64,000 nt of DNA from Rhodobacterales bacterium LSUCC0387 (GCA_015689775.1 WVSR01000001.1:559501-623500), one strand, 5' to 3'. Counted from the stretch's first letter, positions 54,587-64,000 are shown. Notes: generated from the letters alone by a model not told the origin. Numbers and translations are program-made.

Positions 54587-55699
54587 ATGATCACGCTATC
54601 CCCTCTCAACCAACGCCGTTGGCGCAATTTTAAGGCCAATCGCCGCGCGCTTTGGTCATTGATGATCTTTCTTGTGCTTTACGGGATTAGCCTGTTTGCT
54701 GAAATCATTGCCAATGATAAACCGATTTTGGTGCAATATCAGGGTGGCTATTACACGCCTATTTTCAACTTTTACCCTGAGACAGAGTTTGGCGGTGATT
54801 TCCGCACCGAGGCGGTTTATCGTGATATTGAGGTGCAATGCCTGATCATCTCGGGCGGGTTAGACGCCTGTTGGGATGATCCTGAAGGCGTGATTGAAAC
54901 CGTTCAAACCACAGGGCGTGTTGATGGCGTAGAGGTTGCAAAAGGATGGCTCCTTTGGCCGCCTATTCCCTATAGCTACAATACCGTCAACGATATCGGG
55001 CGCGCGGCCCCATCGCCGCCTGACGGGAACCATTGGCTTGGCACGGATGACACCGCACGGGATGTTTTGGCGCGAGTGATCTACGGGTTCCGTCTTTCGG
55101 TGACATTCGCGCTGATCGTCACCGCGCTGGCCTCGGTGATCGGGATTGCGGCGGGGGCGGTGCAGGGCTATTTTGGCGGTGTCATTGATCTTATTTTCCA
55201 GCGTGTGATCGAAATTTGGGGCGCGACCCCAAGCCTTTATATCATCATCATCGTTGCCGCGATTTTCACTATGGATTTCTGGCTCTTAGTGTTTTTGATG
55301 GTCTTATTCGGTTGGACATCCCTTGTCGGGGTTGTCAGGGCCGAGTTTTTGCGCGCCCGCAATTTTGAATATGTGCGCGCGGCCCGTGCGCTTGGCGTTT
55401 CGGATCGTGTGATTATGTTCCGCCATGTGTTGCCAAATGCGATGGTGGCCACGCTGACCATGCTGCCCTTTATTGTAACAGGCACGATTGGTTCACTGGC
55501 TGCGCTAGATTTCTTGGGTTTTGGCTTGCCCTCATCCGCCCCGTCTTTGGGTGAGATGACCTTGCAGGCCAAAAACAACCTGCAAGCACCATGGTTGGCC
55601 TTCACCGCGTTTTTTGCCTTTGCGATAATGCTTTCGTTGTTGGTGTTCATTTTCGAAGGGGTGCGCGATGCGTTTGACCCCAGAAAGACGTTCCAATGA
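54587..55699 (+). CDS. yejE: Peptide ABC transporter permease YejE
   Basis: A 370-residue permease with N-terminal QRRWRNFKANRRALWSL, a long periplasmic loop (about 45-140) that holds two cysteines, and the EAA motif ARALGVSDRVIMFRHVLPNA. Start at 54587 follows GGGAGG; the longer frame overlaps yejB. Stop overlaps yejF start by 4 bases. Confidence 0.94.
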   Translation: MITLSPLNQRRWRNFKANRRALWSLMIFLVLYGISLFAEIIANDKPILVQYQGGYYTPIFNFYPETEFGGDFRTEAVYRDIEVQCLIISGGLDACWDDPEGVIETVQTTGRVDGVEVAKGWLLWPPIPYSYNTVNDIGRAAPSPPDGNHWLGTDDTARDVLARVIYGFRLSVTFALIVTALASVIGIAAGAVQGYFGGVIDLIFQRVIEIWGATPSLYIIIIVAAIFTMDFWLLVFLMVLFGWTSLVGVVRAEFLRARNFEYVRAARALGVSDRVIMFRHVLPNAMVATLTMLPFIVTGTIGSLAALDFLGFGLPSSAPSLGEMTLQAKNNLQAPWLAFTAFFAFAIMLSLLVFIFEGVRDAFDPRKTFQ

Positions 55700-57279
55700 G
55701 CCTGCTGTCGGTCGAAAACCTACGCATCACCTTCCAGCAAGATGGGCGGCGCATCGAGGCGGTGCGCGGTGTATCTTTTCACATCGAGGCAGGGGAAACC
55801 GTTGCTTTGGTGGGCGAGTCTGGATCAGGCAAATCTTTGACCGCGCTTTCTACTGTATCGCTTTTGCCCGATGCGGCCGAAGTATCGGGCGAGGTGCGCT
55901 ATCGAGGTGAAGGTCTTACAGGCGCGCCCGAGGCGCGGCTGCGCGCGGTTCGGGGCAATGATATCAGCTTTATCTTTCAAGAGCCGATGACATCGCTGAA
56001 CCCCCTGCATACGATTGAAAAGCAACTTGGCGAGGCGCTGAGCCTGCATCAGGGCCTGAGCGGTGCAGAGGCGCGGGCGCGCAGTGTCGCGCTTTTGGAA
56101 AAGGTGGGCATCCCTGATCCCGCTGCACGCCTTGGCGCTTATCCGCATCAATTGTCAGGCGGACAAAGGCAGCGCGTGATGATTGCAATGGCCTTGGCCA
56201 ATGGGCCTGATCTTTTGATAGCAGATGAGCCAACCACTGCGCTTGATGTCACCATTCAAGCGCAAATCCTTGAACTTTTGGGCGAATTGAAAAAATCCGA
56301 AGGGATGAGCCTTTTGTTCATCACGCATGATCTGGGCGTTGTGCGCAAAATTGCGGATCGGGTTTGCGTGATGCAAGCGGGCGAAATTGTCGAACAGGGC
56401 AAAACAGCGGATGTTTTTGGGGCGCCCCAGCATACCTATACCCAAAAACTTTTGGCGGCTGAGGCCACGGGCGCGCCCGCCCCTGTGGCGAAAGATGCAA
56501 CCGAAGTGATCGCATGTGACGCCTTGCGTGTTTGGTTTCCAATCACTGCGGGGCTACTGCGCCGTAAAGTGGGGGATGTTAAGGCGGTGAATGCCGCAAC
56601 GCTCTCAATCCGAGCAGGTGAAACAATTGGCATCGTAGGCGAGTCGGGATCGGGTAAAACCACGCTGGCGCTTGCACTGATGCGCCTGATCTCGTCACAA
56701 GGGCCGATCCGCCTTGAGGGGCGAGACATTCAAGGTTTGAAAAGCACGGCAATGAAACTCTTGCGCCGCGATATGCAGATTGTATTCCAAGACCCTTACG
56801 GCTCGCTCAGCCCGCGCATGACCATTGAACAAATCATCGCCGAGGGGTTAAGCATCCATCACCCTGAAAGCAAATCCGCGCGACAAGACCGTGTGGCTAA
56901 GATGTTGCGTGAGGTAGGGCTTGATCCAGGCATGATGCATCGCTACCCGCATGAATTTTCGGGCGGCCAACGACAGCGCATCGCGATTGCGCGTGCGATA
57001 GTGCTTGATCCGAAGCTTGTCGTTCTAGACGAACCAACATCGGCGCTTGATATGACCGTGCAGGTTCAAATCGTGGAATTGCTGCGTGAGCTGCAAGCAA
57101 AAAAGGGTCTGGCCTATTTGTTCATCAGTCATGATCTGCGTGTTGTGCGCGCTCTGGCCCATCGGATTTTGGTGATGAAGTCAGGCGATGTGGTCGAAAT
57201 GGGCGAGGCGGCGCAGGTCTTTGACGCACCCAATCACCCCTATACGCGATCGCTGCTACACGCTGTTCTCAGCCATTAG
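55696..57279 (+). CDS. yejF: Peptide ABC transporter ATP-binding protein YejF (two ATPase domains)
   Basis: A 527-residue tandem ATPase. Walker A loops are GESGSGKSL (about 39-47) and [11 protein letters not shown] (about 315-325); signature motifs are LSGGQRQRV and FSGGQRQRI. Each half has the C-terminal oligopeptide-type extension. It powers YejB-YejE. A terminator-like hairpin follows at once. Confidence 0.95.
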   Translation: MSLLSVENLRITFQQDGRRIEAVRGVSFHIEAGETVALVGESGSGKSLTALSTVSLLPDAAEVSGEVRYRGEGLTGAPEARLRAVRGNDISFIFQEPMTSLNPLHTIEKQLGEALSLHQGLSGAEARARSVALLEKVGIPDPAARLGAYPHQLSGGQRQRVMIAMALANGPDLLIADEPTTALDVTIQAQILELLGELKKSEGMSLLFITHDLGVVRKIADRVCVMQAGEIVEQGKTADVFGAPQHTYTQKLLAAEATGAPAPVAKDATEVIACDALRVWFPITAGLLRRKVGDVKAVNAATLSIRAGETIGIVGESGSGKTTLALALMRLISSQGPIRLEGRDIQGLKSTAMKLLRRDMQIVFQDPYGSLSPRMTIEQIIAEGLSIHHPESKSARQDRVAKMLREVGLDPGMMHRYPHEFSGGQRQRIAIARAIVLDPKLVVLDEPTSALDMTVQVQIVELLRELQAKKGLAYLFISHDLRVVRALAHRILVMKSGDVVEMGEAAQVFDAPNHPYTRSLLHAVLSH

Positions 57280-57297
57280 ATGGCTGAAGAATGTACT

Positions 57298-57324
57298 TCA
57301 CTGCGCATCTTGCGCAGTGATTTT
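57298..57324. terminator. Intrinsic terminator between yejF and the carboxypeptidase gene
   Basis: TCACTGCGC (57298-57306), 5-base loop, GCGCAGTGA (57312-57320): a perfect 9-base stem followed by TTTT. It stands between convergent genes and may serve both; the T-tract is on the plus strand. Confidence 0.75.
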
Positions 57325-57347
57325 GACGACAAACCCAAAGCCAAAAT

Positions 57348-58844
57348 TTACGGCCCAACCACCATGCAGGCTGTGTCGCGCGCCACCAGCCGTGCGCAGG
57401 CGCGAGTGGCCTCATCTTCTGTCATGCCCGCGAATTGCGCCTCAAAGCCACCTTGGCGTTGGGTCACATGGCGCAGGGCCTGTTGCAGCGAAGATTCCGA
57501 CAAAGCCGTTTGCAGCAGCAAACGCTCAGCGGTGTTCTGGGTGGGGTAACGCCCCAAGGATATCGCATAAAGCCGCTCGCCCGTAGACGTAGCACGGGTC
57601 ACGATTTCAGGCGCAGAAGGTAAGGCGTTTTCAGAAAGTGCTGCCGCCAATTCGATTGGGCGTTGGCTTGGCAAAGGCGCCTCTTCTGGCGCAAGCGCGT
57701 CCTCATCTAAACTTGCAAGGGCGGGGCTTGGTGCGTCATCCACGATCACGGGTTGGGTGTCTGCCTCGCTGATGACAGAGGCCGCCCCTTCGGCACTGGG
57801 GGCTTCGGCCATGAGCGCCTCCTCAACTGCCACATCAATCGCGGCGAGTAAGGTTTCACTTGGCGGTGTAATTGGAAGCGGGCGCGGTTGCGGCACTAGG
57901 CTGCGCGCGACAATCCCTGAGGGGCGGATCGTGCGTGCAACTGGCCCGCGCTCGTAATCGCTGGCAGGCCCACTTCCGCCGCCGCCTGAGCCGCCTGAAT
58001 AGACGGGGAAGCCTGCCAATCTCAATTCGGCATGGGCAGGCGCGCGGGCAAAGCCCATATCCAATAACTCCGAGACGCGTTGGTTGCGCCATGCCGTAGA
58101 TTGGCCGCCAAAGACAGTGGCAATGATACGCTCATCGCCGCGTTGGGCGGAGGCCACGAGGTTAAACCCTGCGGCGCGCGTATAGCCTGTCTTGATCCCA
58201 TCGGCGCCACGATAGGCAGACAAAAAGGCGCGGTTCGTGTTGCGCACAGTCGCGACACCTGCATCAGTCGAAAGGCGCGAGAACAGGTTATAATATTCTG
58301 GGTAGTCATAAACCATGCGCCGCCCAAGCATTGTCATGTCATTAGCGGTCGACAAATGGCCTTCGGCAGTTAGGCCATGCGCATTGCGAAACGTTGTGCG
58401 CGTCATCCCGAGGGCTTCTGCAGTACGGGTCATGCGCCGTGCGAAACCCGCCTCTGATCCCTCAATCGCTTCGCCAATGGCCGTTGCCGCGTCATTGGCC
58501 GAGCGTACCGCCGCTGCGCGCACCAAATAGCGCAGACGAATTTTCTGGCCTGCGCGCAAACCCAGTTTCGAGGGGGGTTCTGCGGCCGCATTTTGCGAAA
58601 CCGTAACTAATGTGTCCATGGTAATTTCGCCAAGCCGCACGGCCTCAAAAGCGATGTAAAGCGTCATCATCTTGGTCAGAGAGGCGGGGTGCAGCCGTGT
58701 ATCCGCATTACGAGAATGCAAAACCTCGCCCGTTCGCGCATCAATCACCATAGCCGCATAAGGCGCGGCCTTTACGGGTGTCGCAGCGAGAAAGGCAACA
58801 ATTAAAAGCCCCAAGAGGGCGGAAAAAATCCGATTATATGCCAC
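57348..58844 (-). CDS. D-alanyl-D-alanine carboxypeptidase with SPOR-like C-terminus
   Basis: A 498-residue penicillin-binding serine hydrolase with a signal peptide (about 8-26, VKAAPY). The catalytic set is SLTK (Ser55, Lys58), SAN (115-117) and KTG (218-220). After a Pro-rich and acidic linker (about 280-420) comes a SPOR-like module (ERLYAISLGRYPTQNTAERL onward) that would bind denuded glycan strands at the septum. It trims the terminal D-Ala from pentapeptides, and the tail suggests action at division sites. Confidence 0.92.
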   Translation of the reverse strand: MAYNRIFSALLGLLIVAFLAATPVKAAPYAAMVIDARTGEVLHSRNADTRLHPASLTKMMTLYIAFEAVRLGEITMDTLVTVSQNAAAEPPSKLGLRAGQKIRLRYLVRAAAVRSANDAATAIGEAIEGSEAGFARRMTRTAEALGMTRTTFRNAHGLTAEGHLSTANDMTMLGRRMVYDYPEYYNLFSRLSTDAGVATVRNTNRAFLSAYRGADGIKTGYTRAAGFNLVASAQRGDERIIATVFGGQSTAWRNQRVSELLDMGFARAPAHAELRLAGFPVYSGGSGGGGSGPASDYERGPVARTIRPSGIVARSLVPQPRPLPITPPSETLLAAIDVAVEEALMAEAPSAEGAASVISEADTQPVIVDDAPSPALASLDEDALAPEEAPLPSQRPIELAAALSENALPSAPEIVTRATSTGERLYAISLGRYPTQNTAERLLLQTALSESSLQQALRHVTQRQGGFEAQFAGMTEDEATRACARLVARDTACMVVGP

Positions 58845-58951
58845 GAGACCTGCTCACTCTGCCTCAATTAACCGTCTGACGCGGTTCTTATCCTCCAACA
58901 ATAACGCAGAAGTTTAAAAAAATCCATGATAAACTATTGGAAGGTTTCAGC

Positions 58952-58969
58952 TTTCTTGATCACAAGAAA
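58952..58969. promoter_or_regulatory. Inverted repeat TTTCTTG-N4-CAAGAAA in the dac-hemF gap
   Basis: A perfect 7-base dyad with 4-base spacer in the 262-base intergenic region between two divergent genes, 138 bases before hemF. It overlaps TTGAT, half of an FNR/FnrL site, but the other half (ATCAA) is not met. Probably an operator for an unknown regulator. Confidence 0.45.
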
Positions 58970-58993
58970 TTTGCTGCGTGATGCGGGCCCCAT

Positions 58994-59009
58994 GCTTGCA
59001 TTTGCAAGC
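58994..59009. promoter_or_regulatory. Inverted repeat GCTTGCA-TT-TGCAAGC in the dac-hemF gap
   Basis: A perfect 7-base dyad with a 2-base centre, 98 bases before hemF, followed on the plus strand by GTATTTTT. It may be an operator, or an early terminator in the hemF leader. The site centre is 41 bases from the dyad at 58952. Confidence 0.45.
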
Positions 59010-59106
59010 GTATTTTTCATATTTCATTCGGATTTTTGCTTTCAGCACGTGACCTTATGTCAAAGGTGGTGTTAGGTATGCGCAATACAACTGTAGGACG
59101 ATTTGA

Positions 59107-59988
59107 ATGACCGATCCCTTTGATGAGCGCAAAGCCCGCGCTGCCGCGTGGTTTAGGCAATTGCGCGATGATATCGTGGCTGCGTTTGAAGATTTGGAAG
59201 ACCGCCACCAGAGCGCCGATGCAGCCGGACGATTTGATGTGTCGCAGACCAAACGTCATTCTGAGGATGGCAGCGATGCAGGAGGTGGTCTCATGAGCGT
59301 GATGCGCGGGGGCAGGGTCTTTGAGAAGGTCGGTGTCAATGTGTCCACTGTGCATGGCACATTGGGCGCGCGCGCCGTGGCGGCAATGTCTGCGCGCAAA
59401 GATATGGAAGGCCTGCGGGATGACCCGCGCTTTTGGGCTTCGGGTATCAGCTTGGTTGCGCATATGAACAACCCGCATGTCCCTGCTGTGCACATGAATA
59501 CACGCATGTTCTGGACGCCGCACGGGTGGTGGTTCGGGGGCGGTTCTGACCTCAACCCTTGCATCGAATATGAGGAAGACACAGCGGATTTTCACGCTGT
59601 CCTTAAGGCGCAGTGCGACAAACATGGTGAAGACATCTATCCCCGTTTAAAAGAGTGGGCAGATGAGTATTTCTATGTGCCGCATCGTGGTCGCGCGCGT
59701 GGGGTTGGTGGGATTTTCTACGATGATCTGAACACTGGCGATTGGGAGGCAGATTTCGCCTTTACCCAAGATATCGGTCGTGCCTTTCTGCCTGCCTTTT
59801 TAGGCGTGGTCGAAAAGCGGCGCGAGATAGCATTTGACGAGGTGGATCGTGACGTTCAGTTGATCCATCGCGGTCTCTATGCCGAATATAATCTCGTTTA
59901 TGATCGCGGCACAAAATTTGGCCTTGAGACAGGCCATGACGCAAATGCTGTTTTAATGAGCCTGCCACCTTTGGCCAAGTGGGTTTAA
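59107..59988 (+). CDS. hemF: Oxygen-dependent coproporphyrinogen III oxidase
   Basis: A 293-residue aerobic enzyme that decarboxylates two propionates of coproporphyrinogen III. Conserved text: GGGLMSVMRGGRVFEKVGVN, HMNTRMFWTPHGWWFGGGSD split in two runs, HRGRARGVGGIFYDDL and the C-terminal YAEYNLVYDRGTKFGL. AGGACG precedes the start. Stop overlaps the convergent glycosyltransferase stop by 4 bases. Confidence 0.96.
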   Translation: MTDPFDERKARAAAWFRQLRDDIVAAFEDLEDRHQSADAAGRFDVSQTKRHSEDGSDAGGGLMSVMRGGRVFEKVGVNVSTVHGTLGARAVAAMSARKDMEGLRDDPRFWASGISLVAHMNNPHVPAVHMNTRMFWTPHGWWFGGGSDLNPCIEYEEDTADFHAVLKAQCDKHGEDIYPRLKEWADEYFYVPHRGRARGVGGIFYDDLNTGDWEADFAFTQDIGRAFLPAFLGVVEKRREIAFDEVDRDVQLIHRGLYAEYNLVYDRGTKFGLETGHDANAVLMSLPPLAKWV

Positions 59989-61043
59989 TTCTCGCTCAAC
60001 AGGCGCTTATAGACTGAGATAATCGTATCCGCTTCGCGTTCTAGCGAAAATTGATCAACCATATGGGCGCGGGCAGCCGCGCCCATTTTGCTGCGCAACG
60101 GTGCATCTTGCAAAAGGTGGTTGATCTGCGCCTCTAGCGCAACTTGATCTTCAATCCCGACCAAATGCCCCGTTGTTCCATCGAGGATCAGTTCTTCGAA
60201 TGCGCCCGTGCGAGTGGCAACAACGGGAGCGCCACAGGCCATTGCCTCGAGTGGAGTTAATCCAAATCCCTCGTATCGCTGCGGGGCCACAAACAGATCA
60301 AGCGACTGATAGTAGGGAATAATCTCATGCGTTGGAACTTCGGATTGGAAATGAACCCGCTTTGTTAGACCCGCTGCGGCGATCTTTGCCTTTAGTGCTT
60401 TGAGATAGTCTTTATGCCGACTGGTTGCACGGCCCAAGATTACCGCTTCTGCCCCGTCATGTTGGGGCAGAAGGTTGATCATTGCATCTACAAAACGATC
60501 TGTCCCTTTTGAGGGGCGAATTCGGCCATAACATCCGATCAACGGCCCTTTGCCAAAGCCAAGCTTGGCTTTCAGCGCGCCGTGATCTGGCGCAGGGCTG
60601 AACGCGTGAACATCAATTCCGTGCAAAATCACAGTCGCGGGGCGATCCAAGAAGGCCGCCGTTTTCTGAGACGTAGCGATCACATGATCCATGTGGCCAA
60701 TCAGCCATTTCGTGTAGCGCGTGTGGCTTCGTTGTGATGCGGAGGTGAACAGCAGTTTTAGCCGCTTTCCAAAAACATGCTTGAGCAGGATACCTGCCAA
60801 CATTTCATTGTTGCGCCTTGCGTGCCAGACGCGCGGGCCATGCGGCCCGTTTTTCGACATTGTAATCAGATCATTGAGCGGGATTTGTGGCAAGCCTGCG
60901 GGCAAACCACGCCCCACGGCGGCTATCGCTACCTTTTTAGCTTGATGCGGCACGAGGCGCACAATGGTCGCTGTCACCCCAGACAAGCGTTGCTTGAAAT
61001 TGGGGGCGAGGATGTCGATTTGATCAATGCGAGGGTGCGCCAT
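59985..61043 (-). CDS. Family 4 glycosyltransferase (LPS-core mannosyltransferase-like)
   Basis: A 352-residue GT-B enzyme. Start at 61043 (MAHPRIDQIDILAPNFKQRL) fits relatives; the frame opens 12 codons earlier. It shows GCYGRIRPSKGTDRFVDAM for the nucleotide-sugar side and E-x7-E as YEGFGLTPLEAMACGAPVV. The N-terminal text resembles alphaproteobacterial LPS-core enzymes of the LpcC type, but donor and acceptor are not provable here. Between hemF and hemE. Confidence 0.85.
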   Translation of the reverse strand: MAHPRIDQIDILAPNFKQRLSGVTATIVRLVPHQAKKVAIAAVGRGLPAGLPQIPLNDLITMSKNGPHGPRVWHARRNNEMLAGILLKHVFGKRLKLLFTSASQRSHTRYTKWLIGHMDHVIATSQKTAAFLDRPATVILHGIDVHAFSPAPDHGALKAKLGFGKGPLIGCYGRIRPSKGTDRFVDAMINLLPQHDGAEAVILGRATSRHKDYLKALKAKIAAAGLTKRVHFQSEVPTHEIIPYYQSLDLFVAPQRYEGFGLTPLEAMACGAPVVATRTGAFEELILDGTTGHLVGIEDQVALEAQINHLLQDAPLRSKMGAAARAHMVDQFSLEREADTIISVYKRLLSEN

Positions 61044-61091
61044 GTCCCGAGCGTTACCGCGCAAACGCCGCATGGGCAAGCGCCGCGCGAC

Positions 61092-62120
61092 TTACACGCG
61101 GCGAATTTCCTCAAGCAGAACGTGCACATTTTCAGGATCAGCTTCAGGTGTAATGCCATGGCCGAGGTTAAAAATATGTGGCCCGTTTTTAAGAGCATCC
61201 AGAATGCGCCGTGCCTCTTGGCGCAAGACATCACCGCCCGTGATCATAAGCTTGGGGTCAAGATTGCCCTGCACGCAGCCATCCTTTTGTAAATGCTGGG
61301 CCGCCCATGTAGCATCGACACTCGTGTCAAGGGCTAAACAATCCGCACCAACAGCCTGCGCGAAGCCGATATATTTGTCGCCTGCCTCACGCGGGAATGC
61401 GATGACGGGCAATCCTGGAAAGCGCTGCTTCATCTCTTGGGTGATCTTTTTGGCGGGCTCTAGCGCATAACGGTCAAAAGCCTCGCCTTTCAGCGAGCCT
61501 GCCCAACTGTCAAAGATTTTTACTACCTCTGCGCCTGCTTCGACCTGCTTTGAGAGATATTCGATGGTCGCATCGGTCAGCAGGTTGATGAGCGCGTCAA
61601 AAGTTGCTGGATCTTCTTCGCGCAGTTTGTGTGCGGGCGCTTGGTCGGGTGTGCCGCGCCCTGCGATCATGTAAGTGGCCACTGTCCATGGCGCGCCTGC
61701 AAAGCCAATGAGTGTGGTCTCTTTGGGCAATTCCCGCGACAAGATTTTAACGGTTTCATAAACAGGCGCGAGATGGTCGTGGATGTCGTCCTTGCTCTTC
61801 AAAGGCTTCAAACCGTCTGACCCCGTGATTGTGGACAGGCGTGGGCCTTCACCCGTGACAAACCACAAATCCGCGCCAAGCGCATCAGGGATCAAGAGAA
61901 TATCGGCAAAGAGAATTGCGGCATCGAACCCGTAGCGGTGGATTGGTTGCAAGGTGACTTCTGCCGCCAAATCCGGCGTGTAGCACAGCGAGAGAAAATC
62001 CCCAGCTTGTGCGCGTGTTGCACGATATTCTGGCAAGTAGCGCCCCGCTTGGCGCATCAGCCAGACGGGTGGGGTGGGAAGGGTTTCGCCGCTCAACGCG
62101 CGCAGAAGTTTTTTTGTCAT
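61092..62120 (-). CDS. hemE: Uroporphyrinogen decarboxylase
   Basis: A 342-residue enzyme converting uroporphyrinogen III to coproporphyrinogen III. Active-site loop [17 protein letters not shown] (about 17-33) and [14 protein letters not shown] are complete, as is the FDSWAGSL segment. Divergent from hemC, with 118 bases between starts that hold no DnaA box cluster. Confidence 0.96.
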   Translation of the reverse strand: MTKKLLRALSGETLPTPPVWLMRQAGRYLPEYRATRAQAGDFLSLCYTPDLAAEVTLQPIHRYGFDAAILFADILLIPDALGADLWFVTGEGPRLSTITGSDGLKPLKSKDDIHDHLAPVYETVKILSRELPKETTLIGFAGAPWTVATYMIAGRGTPDQAPAHKLREEDPATFDALINLLTDATIEYLSKQVEAGAEVVKIFDSWAGSLKGEAFDRYALEPAKKITQEMKQRFPGLPVIAFPREAGDKYIGFAQAVGADCLALDTSVDATWAAQHLQKDGCVQGNLDPKLMITGGDVLRQEARRILDALKNGPHIFNLGHGITPEADPENVHVLLEEIRRV

Positions 62121-62238
62121 GGTCGATCCGATTTTCTCTTGCCAAATTTCTTTGGATATAGCCTCAACCTTGTCCTAACCTGCCCTAGCAATCCTGTCTA
62201 TGGTTGTCATGTCAAGTTGACAGAGTTAGAAAGATCCC

Positions 62239-63195
62239 ATGAAAAACGAACGACCAACTCCTGCCTCTCCGCTGCGCATTGGCACGCGTGGTTCTCCCCT
62301 TGCATTGGCGCAAGCCTATGAGACGCGCGCGCGGCTTGCAGAGGCATTTGACCTGCCGCATGAGGCCTTTGAGATTGTGGTTATAAAAACCACAGGCGAT
62401 AAGATTTTAGACCGTCCCCTCAAGGAAATTGGCGGTAAGGGTCTGTTCACCCGCGAGATAGAAGAAGACCTGCTGTCTGAGACGATTGATATTGCGGTGC
62501 ATTCCATGAAGGATATGCCCGTGTTGCAGCCCAAAGGTTTGCTGCTTGATTGTTACCTCCCGCGCGAAGATGTGCGCGATGCATTTGTGTCACTTGAATT
62601 TGACAGTCTCGATGCCTTGCCCGCTGGCACGAAGGTTGGCTCATCCTCGCTGCGCAGGCGTGCGCAATTGACTGCGCGCCGCCCTGATCTTGAGGTTGTT
62701 GAGTTTCGCGGCAATGTGCAGACGCGAATGAAGAAACTAGGGGACGGGGTCGCAGGTGCCACATTTTTGGCGCAGGCAGGCCTTAACCGATTGGGCATGG
62801 CCGATGTCGCCCGTTCTGCTATTTCACCGGAGGATATGTTGCCGGCTGTCGCACAAGGTGCCATCGGGATTGAGCGGCGCGCCAATGATCCCCGCACGGC
62901 CGAGATGTTGGCCGCTATTCATGATCGCGACACAGGCATCAGGCTTGCCGCAGAGCGCGCGTTTTTGGCGGGGCTTGATGGCTCATGCGAAACCCCGATT
63001 GCAGGTCTGGCCGAGATTGATGGCCCTACGTTGCGTCTGCGCGGTGAGATCTTGCGCCCGGATGGCAGCGAGGTCTTGAACGAGGATCGCAGCGCCCCCA
63101 TCGCTGAGGCGGCTAAGCTTGGCGCGGATATGGCGCGGGATTTGCGCGCGCGCGCAGGTGAAGGATTTTTTGACTGGATCAGCGCCAAGGCTTGA
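62239..63195 (+). CDS. hemC: Porphobilinogen deaminase (hydroxymethylbilane synthase)
   Basis: A 318-residue enzyme polymerising four porphobilinogens. It shows RIGTRGSPLALAQA (13-26), KTTGDKILDRPL, HSMKDMP and the dipyrromethane-cofactor Cys in LDGSCETPIAG (about 253). Followed by a strong terminator. Confidence 0.96.
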   Translation: MKNERPTPASPLRIGTRGSPLALAQAYETRARLAEAFDLPHEAFEIVVIKTTGDKILDRPLKEIGGKGLFTREIEEDLLSETIDIAVHSMKDMPVLQPKGLLLDCYLPREDVRDAFVSLEFDSLDALPAGTKVGSSSLRRRAQLTARRPDLEVVEFRGNVQTRMKKLGDGVAGATFLAQAGLNRLGMADVARSAISPEDMLPAVAQGAIGIERRANDPRTAEMLAAIHDRDTGIRLAAERAFLAGLDGSCETPIAGLAEIDGPTLRLRGEILRPDGSEVLNEDRSAPIAEAAKLGADMARDLRARAGEGFFDWISAKA

Positions 63196-63216
63196 GGCGC
63201 GCGTGATAAGAGATGA

Positions 63217-63254
63217 AAAAAGCCCCGCTTCGCAGATGCAAAGCGGGGCTTTTT
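63217..63254. terminator. Bidirectional intrinsic terminator after hemC
   Basis: AAAAAGCCCCGCTT (63217-63230) pairs perfectly with AAGCGGGGCTTTTT (63241-63254), loop 10 bases. T-tracts are on both strands, serving hemC and the convergent binding-protein gene. Confidence 0.93.
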
Positions 63255-63272
63255 AACGGGCCATCGCGTGCC

Positions 63273-64000
63273 CTATTCCCAAGAGACGCCTGTCAGATCA
63301 TTGGCCTGTGTCGGCGAATTTTCCCAAAGACCACGGATACGCGCATCCGCAACCCCTGTTTTAGCCAACTGAAATAGATAGCCGTTCACATAATCATCCG
63401 CGATCATGCGCTGCATTTGTCCGAGCAAATCGCTGCGCGCAGCAGGATCGCTTTCCAATGTCAGCGCCTCGTTCAGCGCAGCAAACTCGGGACGGGCGTA
63501 TTGGAAATAGTAATCCTCCCGCGCATAGATGCCGATATCCATCGGTTCGGTATGGCTGACGATGGTGAGGTCAAAATCGCGACCACGGAAGACCTGCTCT
63601 AGCCACTGCGCCCATTCTAGATTGGTGATTTCTGTCTCAATGCCAATCTCACGCATTTGGGCGGCAATGATCTCTCCGCCACGGCGCGCATAGGCTGGCG
63701 GGGGCAACATCAGACGCAATGTCACTCCTTCTAGCCCTGCCTCTTGCAGTAAAGCGCGTGTGCGCTCTGGGTCGTAATTCGATTGCGCGGTCAGATCGAC
63801 ATAATCGGGATTATGCGGCGCAAAATGAGTGCCAATGGGGGTGCCATAGCCAAACATTGCCCCGTCAATAATGTCCTGTCGATTGATCGCGTGCGAAATC
63901 GCCTCTCTCAGGCGGATATCATCAAGCGGGCTTTGCTTGTTGTTCATCGCCAAAATTGTCTCGCCCTCGGTCGAGCCGACAATCACGTTAAAGCGTGGGT
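63273..64000 (-). CDS. Family 5 peptide ABC transporter substrate-binding protein, C-terminal part (runs off window)
   Basis: An open frame of 242 codons on the complement, ending at 63273 and continuing beyond 64000. Text such as PLDDIRLREAISHAINRQDI, GTPIGTHFAPHNPDY and LRLMLPPPAYARRGGEIIAAQ belongs to the C-terminal half of DppA/OppA-like receptors. Separate from the YejA at 51.5 kb. Permease genes would lie outside. A GTG at 63986 is an in-frame codon, not the start. Confidence 0.9.
   Translation of the reverse strand, partial: PRFNVIVGSTEGETILAMNNKQSPLDDIRLREAISHAINRQDIIDGAMFGYGTPIGTHFAPHNPDYVDLTAQSNYDPERTRALLQEAGLEGVTLRLMLPPPAYARRGGEIIAAQMREIGIETEITNLEWAQWLEQVFRGRDFDLTIVSHTEPMDIGIYAREDYYFQYARPEFAALNEALTLESDPAARSDLLGQMQRMIADDYVNGYLFQLAKTGVADARIRGLWENSPTQANDLTGVSWE

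Noticed and set aside
62121-62238. Origin next to hemE, as in Caulobacter
   Set aside because: The hemE-hemC gap is 118 bases and lacks DnaA boxes or an AT-rich unwinding stretch.
1-64000. CRISPR arrays, insertion sequences, integrases, tRNA or rRNA genes
   Set aside because: Looked for spaced repeats, transposase-like frames, terminal inverted repeats and cloverleaf patterns in gaps; none seen.

Overview
The window reads as one piece of an alphaproteobacterial chromosome, most likely Rhodobacteraceae (Rhodobacterales). This is inferred from gene content, not from a marker search. The pointers are TrcR (DUF1013), COQ9, the small aa3 oxidase subunit IV, a membrane-anchored cytochrome c, an alphaproteobacterial SRP RNA, the paired inactive-dihydroorotase/pyrB arrangement and several small Rhodobacteraceae-type hypotheticals. 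Genes are tightly packed on both strands with many 4-bp ATGA overlaps. I saw no insertion sequence, prophage, CRISPR array, tRNA or rRNA, and no clear transferred island; the closest to an accessory module is the arsenic operon.

Layout. 0-1.4 kb: start of a photolyase/cryptochrome gene (cut by the edge) divergent from a DMT exporter. 1.3-4.4 kb: arsenic operon (ArsR-ArsC fusion, dedicated GAPDH, ArsJ), with a perfect inverted repeat at its 5' end. 4.5-8.5 kb: trhO, the NAD salvage genes pncA and pncB, and a THUMP rRNA methylase. 8.6-14.6 kb: arfB, a 49-aa membrane peptide overlapping a Ca2+/Na+ antiporter, a pteridine-reductase-like SDR, an AT-rich gap with repeats and a DnaA box, then uvrC-pgsA-moaD-moaE. 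14.6-24.9 kb: OmpA-type envelope protein and partner, ubiA/rsmE divergent pair, gshA, plsY, pyrC-like/pyrB, a degenerate uracil-DNA glycosylase and moaB. 25-33.6 kb: RND efflux pair, orphan DsbD-alpha-like protein, yqgE, tsaC/Sua5, MBL hydrolase, oxidase subunit IV.

33.6-48.9 kb: a frameshifted lipoprotein gene, rpsU, coq9, quinone reductase, HAD phosphatase, clpS, rsmC, an SDR without its catalytic Lys, trcR, an RNase T2 pseudogene, a second GAPDH with gabD, recR-ybaB-dnaX, the SRP RNA, nudC and an SRPBCC pseudogene. 48.9-57.3 kb: DMT exporter, pheA, cytochrome c, yejABEF peptide importer. 57.3-64 kb: D,D-carboxypeptidase with SPOR-like tail, hemF, a glycosyltransferase, hemE, hemC, and the 3' part of a second peptide-binding protein.

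How the genes work together. The arsenic operon encodes sensing, reduction of arsenate, and arsenylation of glyceraldehyde-3-phosphate followed by export. hemC, hemE and hemF are three steps of tetrapyrrole synthesis. dnaX-ybaB-recR is a replication/repair operon. moaD, moaE and moaB (in two places) serve molybdenum cofactor. pncA and pncB rebuild NAD from nicotinamide. yejABEF imports short peptides.

The most unusual signals are three small genes that each carry a single lesion (one base missing at a lipobox, and two single in-frame TAA codons), and full-length enzyme homologues whose catalytic motifs are altered (family-4 UDG, dihydroorotase, SDR). I did not find a clearly new multi-gene system.
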